Shown: positions 58,928-64,000 of the stretch, piece by piece | Position numbering within the stretch: the stretch's first letter is position 1 | How the letters are laid out: every line of letters begins with the position of its first letter | From: Phyto melanocephala | Taxonomy: Eukaryota; Arthropoda; Insecta; Diptera; Rhinophoridae | DNA length: 64,000 nt | NCBI GenBank assembly: GCA_941918925.1 | Contig: OW799233.1 | Span: 144,090,223-144,154,222 of the forward strand | Direction of reading: 5' to 3' | The notes under the pieces: model-generated | The model's database searches: none | The model's input: only the letters and a program-made list of their open reading frames with translations | What the model was told of the DNA's origin: nothing | Program-made: the position numbers and the translations under genes

Positions 58928-60285
58928 CAATATATGTTTGTTAATGAATATTTACTTTAAACATAAAAAAATAAGTTTTATCTCTTGTAAGATTAATCAA
59001 GTTGGTAATACAGTTCTGTTCACTTCTTTGAAAACTACTTAATTTTCTGCTCGATTAAATTTTTTTGCTGGGATGTTTGTGGTAAGTAAGCTAAATCTGT
59101 TAGTTAAAAATAATATTTACTTTGTGTAGGAGTGGCACTGCCTATATTTGTAATCACATTTTTTTTTGTCTGGAACCCAATATTTTTAACAATCTGCTTA
59201 GTATAAATAGTTAACAAATCTTTCTAAAAATATGATTCATAAAAACGGAGTGTAGTTAGTTAAAATAGTTTAGAACATGCTTATTTTACCTATATAAGTC
59301 AGGTAATACAAGTTGTAGTAAACATTACGTTATTCAAAAACGCTACGTAATATAAACTCTTTTAGTTTTATTAAGCTTCTAATTTAATTTAACAAAAACT
59401 ATTTACTCAATATAACATGTTTTGGTTTTTACAGTGTGAATAAATATTATTAATTCCTAAACTTACCATTACTGGAATCAATAAATAAAATTACTTAGTA
59501 CGTTAAAATTCTGCCAAATTATTTCCTTCATAAACATTTTGCACCCATTAACCGCCAAACTTTAGCCAGACCTGCTAGATATGAAACCAACAATTTTATT
59601 TAACTTGGCAAAGTGACAAACCCATAAAAATATCCATCTGCTTGCACCGAAAAAAAAGAAAAAAAAAGTGATATAAATATACATATACAAAGGCAAATAA
59701 AAAACTAAAAAAGTAAATGTTTTATGGTTCCATGGAGTATCATAATTTTCACTTATTAATCCAACTGCATTTGAAAAAGAAAAAAATTAAAAAAAAGAAA
59801 CAACATAAAATATATGACAATATTTACACACCTTAAATGAAAAACTGAGTGGGTCAAGTGATTTCTTTTTTATTTGTATGTATATGTGTAGATATTCATT
59901 ATTGTATGTTCAATATTGCCATGAAAACCCGATTCTATAAGAGTCCTTACTTTTGTATATGTATTTGTTGGTTTGAATATTTCTTTTTGATCATAAAAAT
60001 TCAAAAAGAGCAATTAAAGTAAAAAGCTTTTGTTAGTCTTTGTTCTTTTGGTTTTTATTATACATATTGTTGTTGTAAGTTTTTTTTTTAATTTTATTTG
60101 TGTTTATGTATCAATCTATTGGAAGCAAAGTGATTATCGCTATTTGTAAACAAATACTTGTTATTTTGTTTTAAAGGTCACCATGACATAATTTTCCATA
60201 TTGCTTGTAAGTATGCATAGAAATGTTTGCATTTGTCATGTGATTGTGTGTGTAGTACTGCCCGCAATAATTTTAATGCACACAT
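58928..60285. other. AT-rich intergenic DNA including element L copy 2
   Basis: 59010-59075 shares TTTTCTGCTCGATTA and the end TTTTTTTGCTGGG with element L at 25.8-26.0 kb. The rest is not recognised. Confidence 0.35.
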
Positions 60286-60600
60286 ACAGTCGAACTTTCC
60301 TATAGTGAATCTTCACGGGGACAGACAATTATTTCACAATATAGAAATTTCATTATACAGAAATATTTCTTTTTGAACGTTTCTCTCCATCTCCAAAAAA
60401 GTTCGTAGTACATCAAGTGAAGAGGAAACGTGTTCTAATGTATGTAGGTGACCTTTTATCAATATTTGCCATTACTTCACCACCCAGTTTCTCTTCATCG
60501 TCATCTGATATAATCTGCTGTAATCCATGACTTTCTGAAACACTGCTTAGAATATCTTTATCAGACGGAATATATATTTTTTCCTTGATGTCCATTCCTT
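60286..60600 (-). mobile_element. Pogo/Tigger-like transposon end with C-terminal coding remnant
   Basis: ACAGTCGAACTTTCCTATAG then TGAATCTTCACGGGGACAGA and CATTATACAGAAAT is the usual look of pogo/Tigger termini. The minus-strand frame 60595-60413 encodes an acidic, Ser-rich tail (SDDDEEKLGG) as often found at the C-terminus of such transposases. The other terminus and the catalytic core were not found. Confidence 0.5.
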
Positions 60601-61940
60601 AACTTTATTAATTACTTTACCTTTTTTAAAAAAGAAATACTACTCCGGTGCGTCATTTTCGTTCACTGAACTCGGTCAACTGATGTTAAAAGGCAAATCA
60701 TTAACTTTTTTGTTTTTATGTTCATATTTTGGGAATCCCAAAAATATTACTTATTTTCTTTATAAATATTGTAAAATAAAGCTGCTAAAAATAGTTCATT
60801 ATATGGAGACAAAAACACACGTAAAATGTATTTTTGTTTGTATATTTGAACTCTACATAATGTTGCTAGAGTATCCTGTAAGTCATAATATAGATGTACA
60901 TCTCCAATACTTTTTTAGAAGATCTAAAAGAGTTTTCTCTTAAAATAAATTAAGTTAAGACACTTAATTAATTAACTAAAGCAGGTAATACAAGACATGT
61001 TTTTTTTTACATATTTTTACAGAATTTATGAAAAGTTATATCAAAATGTGTCTAAGATTAACAACAACATTTAAAATAACTCTTACATAGATGTAATCAA
61101 TATAACTTTTAGTGACTTTTGTAAGCCCATATAAACTGGCTTATTTATTTCAAAATTAGATATTAATTTATTTATTTATTTATGTAATTAACATTGAAAT
61201 CCTAAATAAGCTCACTTAAAATGTCAATATGTAAATTCTTAAGTTTTAGTTTAGTTAAAAAAAACTATTTGGTTTTGAAAATATCTGCTGAGTATATAAA
61301 ATAAAATTTTTTTAAATGTATTTGATGAGTTGAAAATTTGTCTTTAGTAACGTATTATAATAATGTCATAACTTTTCGAATTAAAAAGTTTGGAAAACAG
61401 TTCAAAAAATATCACCGTAAATTATTTCAAAATTTTAAAAAATTATGACACTATGACAATACTAAGTATATTTCCAAGTGACTTGCTTTAAATGTTGTTT
61501 TTAAAGATCTTCCAACTTTACTTTCACTTTACCGTATAGAGAATTAGGTAGTCGACCCACACCAACTAAAAGAGCATTATTTTTTTTTTTTTTTAATTAA
61601 CCGACATCTACCAAATAACACCTGAGCTTTAATCACAGCAACACATACACACAGCTAGCTATGCAAATGATTATGTAGATATACAAAACCATGCATATTA
61701 GAATAGCTCATAAAAACATATTATTGCTGAATCTAAACGATTTAATATTGTAACATTACAAGTTATTAAAACTTATTTTCTGCTGTAAGTCTGAGCTTTT
61801 TGGAAAAGGGCGATAAAGCAAACAGACATATTTTGGCTTTCCTTTTTTTATATGGGCTCATATATCTGCCATCCATAAAATAATCCTTTTGAAAAGTTTG
61901 AAATTTCAACATATTATTTTGACTGAAATATTTTATTCAA
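60601..61940. other. AT-rich intergenic DNA
   Basis: No gene recognised; ATTT repeats at 61165-61185. Confidence 0.3.
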
Positions 61941-62000
61941 AAACAGTTGTTTTTTGTATTGAGCTGGTGATCTCAAGCTCAATTCAAAAAACAACTGTTT
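61941..62000. repeat. Short hairpin, 25-bp arms
   Basis: AAACAGTTGTTTTTTGTATT with GAGCT pairs with AGCTC and AATTCAAAAAACAACTGTTT, one mismatch, loop 10 bp. Confidence 0.75.
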
Positions 62001-62165
62001 ATATAAATTAAAAAGATCGAAAACATTCATTTATTATATTTTATTCAAAACTTTAAAGGATATGAAAGGATAACTTTTTAATAAAACAACTTTTCATTTT
62101 GCATTCTATGGGCTATTTTCTTTAAAATGATAATATTATGTGTTGTTATAAAATATAACATATAA

Positions 62166-62718
62166 TAAAGGGTCCGCCAAATAACTTTTTTTTTGAAAAA
62201 GCTATAAAAAAGTGTAGCTTCGGCTGTGTGGCACGTAGCGTCATCTTGTTGAAACCAAATGTTGCCAATATCCTCCTCTTCAATTTTAGTGAACAAAAAT
62301 TCGTTCAACATGGCCCGATAACGATTGCCATTGACTACGGCCACTTCTTTCTTATTTTCGAAGAAAAATAGCCCAATTATGCCGCTGGAACTAAATCCGC
62401 ACCAAACAGTGACTCGTTTTGGGTGCATCGGCTCTTCAATATATGCGTGCGGGTTTTCTGTGCCCCAAATGCGACAATTTTGCTTGTTTACATACCCGCC
62501 AAGATCAAAATGAACTTTATCTGAAAAGATGATTTTTTTGGCAAAATCGGCCAAAATAATGTCGCAATATTTCCCAGCGCTGTTCAAGCGTATACACAAC
62601 CATATTCGTTCAGCAGAAGGATAAAATTAATTATCTGTCAAATCAGACATGAGCTAAGTGTTACCAATCACGAAATAAGCACTAGTTGAAAAAAAACGTT
62701 AGATGGCGGACCCTTTAC
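62166..62718 (-). mobile_element. Mariner-like deletion derivative with transposase C-terminal part
   Basis: Inverted ends AAGGGTCCGCC (left) and GGCGGACCCTT (right) with TA on both sides. Minus strand carries AGKYCDIILADFAKKIIFSD, GGYVNKQNCRIWGTENPHAY, HPKRVTVWCGFSSSGIIG, YRAMLNEFLFTKIEEEDIGN, WFQQDDATCHTAEAT: the DDE core with first (FSD) and second (QQD) catalytic Asp. The N-terminal DNA-binding half and the third catalytic residue are deleted. The frame 62599-62078 runs past the transposon end. Confidence 0.88.
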
Positions 62719-64000
62719 ATGTAAGTAAATGTGCATATGCACTTTGAGTAAATGTATTTTTGCAAAGCAACGTTAAAAATTGTTTTTGTTTTTGCTAAAC
62801 GTAGGGGTTGCTTTTCAAAATTTTGTTATCTCTCTTTTTATCTTTCTCTTTTTGGAGACAAATATTTTGTTCCGAAGGTAATTTAGATTTCTTGTTAATT
62901 GGCTTTGAGTATTTATTTTATGCCATTTAAGCAACATTTCGGTTCATATGAGCAAAATAATGGTAGAAATGTGGTCTCAACAACCCAATATTTGCAAACT
63001 TAGTATTTGCCATTTGAACAAAGTCGAATTCATAAGATAAATATTAGATGTATATTTATTTTACCTGTATTTATTTGAGCCCACTATATTGGATATGCTG
63101 TGATTCATTAAAAATATATCATTGCTGCTAAATTTTTTGGGCAAAAAATATTTTTTTCTTCATACATTTATTTATAACTGCGAAACTGTTGCTTATGTAG
63201 CGAAAAGTGGTATGAACAGATTAAAGCAATTTAAATTCTTAATTTGTTTAGATTTGTTTCAGCTTATTCGGACTAGTGGTTCTCGGATTATGACAAAGAA
63301 AAGAGCCTTAAACGTGACAAATTCCCCTATACGATACTTACTAACTTCAAATTAATTTTTAAATTATTATTTGATGTACCCTGACCAAACTAATGATGCA
63401 GAAGTTCTTCTTTTTGGCTTTACTTTCATTAACAATTATCAGAATTGAATCCCGAAATCATGTGTTGTACAGTATAACGATATGAAATTATATTTTTTTA
63501 GAAAAAGCGATAAATTTTTTTTAATTAAATCATTCTGGGCAACTCTTTTAAAAAATAAAAATTTACTAAGTATTTAAAAAATTTTTAAGCAATAAATAAA
63601 AGGGACAACTCTATTGTAGGCATATGTATACACTTGCTTGTATGTATATGTGTATTTTGTTGTTGTTCGAAATAATGTCAACACAAATCCTACTATAAAG
63701 CATTTCCGGTGTTAAGTTTCCTAAAACATAGCTTTGCGTTTTACTGTGTGTAAAATACAGTAAAGTGCCAAAAAAGTGTCTGTTAAATTTAACCAAACAA
63801 AATAACTCATACAAAATTCTGTAAAAGTTCTGGATTTTGTTTGATTCTAATCTCTCATTGCATTATTTTTCTTAAACAAAAAATGCAGTATTACCACACT
63901 TTTTGTAGAATATTTTGGTTAAGTAACCGGAAGATGGTAAAACACAAAACAGTATGTTAGATGGTTCTTGTTAACAATAGCGACGGTTTGTTAATATTCT
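62719..64000. other. AT-rich intergenic DNA
   Basis: No gene or repeat recognised; frames at 63122-63355 and 63611-63814 have no recognisable family features. Confidence 0.3.

Noticed and set aside
1..64000. CRISPR array, operons, bacterial promoters, rRNA
   Set aside because: None seen; regular repeats here are transposon-internal and the sequence is eukaryotic.

Overview
The window looks like a stretch of a higher-fly (Schizophora) nuclear genome, most probably calyptrate or a close relative. It is very AT-rich, has few genes, has introns with GT..AG borders, and is dominated by interspersed repeats of a style common in such flies: units running from TATACCC...CCATAAAGTATATA...TGTCCGTC to a palindrome ATTCGGC-GCCGAAT and a terminal ACTTGTTT. 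Species cannot be set from sequence alone. There is no sign of a bacterial chromosome or operon; one 140-bp piece has a bacterial-type coding sequence (see below).

Host genes. Only two genes can be supported well, both on the minus strand. At the left edge (2-490) is the 5' part of an actin maturation protease homologue (ACTMAP/C19orf54/UPF0692 family), whose reading frame runs off the window. From 17162 down to 6913 a six-exon gene encodes a secreted 650-residue protein with five Kazal-like modules. All five introns are phase 1, and every module is cut by one of them. Three very short plus-strand signal-peptide exons with phase-1 donors (10621, 21302, 38834) are weaker candidates for further small secreted-protein genes.

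Repeat layer. I distinguish: family A and its longer variant C (TATACCCTTCACC... to ...ACTTGTTT); family B (TATACCCGCCACC... to ...ACTTGTTT); M, a roughly 600-bp non-autonomous Tc1/mariner-like element with ends AAGGGTGGTTAAATTTTAAG, carrying the 5' third of a transposase gene; a second mariner-like deletion derivative with ends AAGGGTCCGCC carrying the 3' part of a transposase gene (62 kb, 39 kb); further decayed mariner-type transposases (43 kb; 49.8-51.9 kb); a hAT-type non-autonomous element inside the latter (50079-51301); a Jockey-like LINE remnant (11.5-12.3 kb); a Helitron helicase remnant (29 kb); a pogo/Tigger-like end (60.3 kb); tRNA-derived SINE remnants (10.8 and 27.3 kb); a decayed gypsy/errantivirus-like LTR element spanning about 30.2-38.6 kb; and several short terminal-inverted-repeat elements and hairpins.

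Layout. 0-0.5 kb ACTMAP-like; 1-6.4 kb repeats (C, B-B tandem, A inside another element, B with M); 6.9-17.2 kb the Kazal gene, whose 7.6-kb intron 2 is filled with A copies, a SINE, a LINE and short elements; 17.2-30 kb AT-rich intergenic DNA with short DNA transposons; 30.2-38.6 kb LTR element with a B copy inside; 39-42.8 kb a nested stack (M in B in A beside mariner); 42.8-57.4 kb more A/B/C copies, mariner and hAT; 57.4-64 kb mostly unannotated AT-rich DNA with hairpins and transposon ends.

Most notable: a 140-bp segment inside an A repeat (57074-57213) encodes, in one clean frame, a fragment of a bacterial-type XerC/XerD tyrosine recombinase. M sits at the same TA in three independent B copies while other B copies keep the empty site. 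The multi-Kazal gene has a regular intron plan. There is also a 75-bp-arm hairpin at 58.8 kb.
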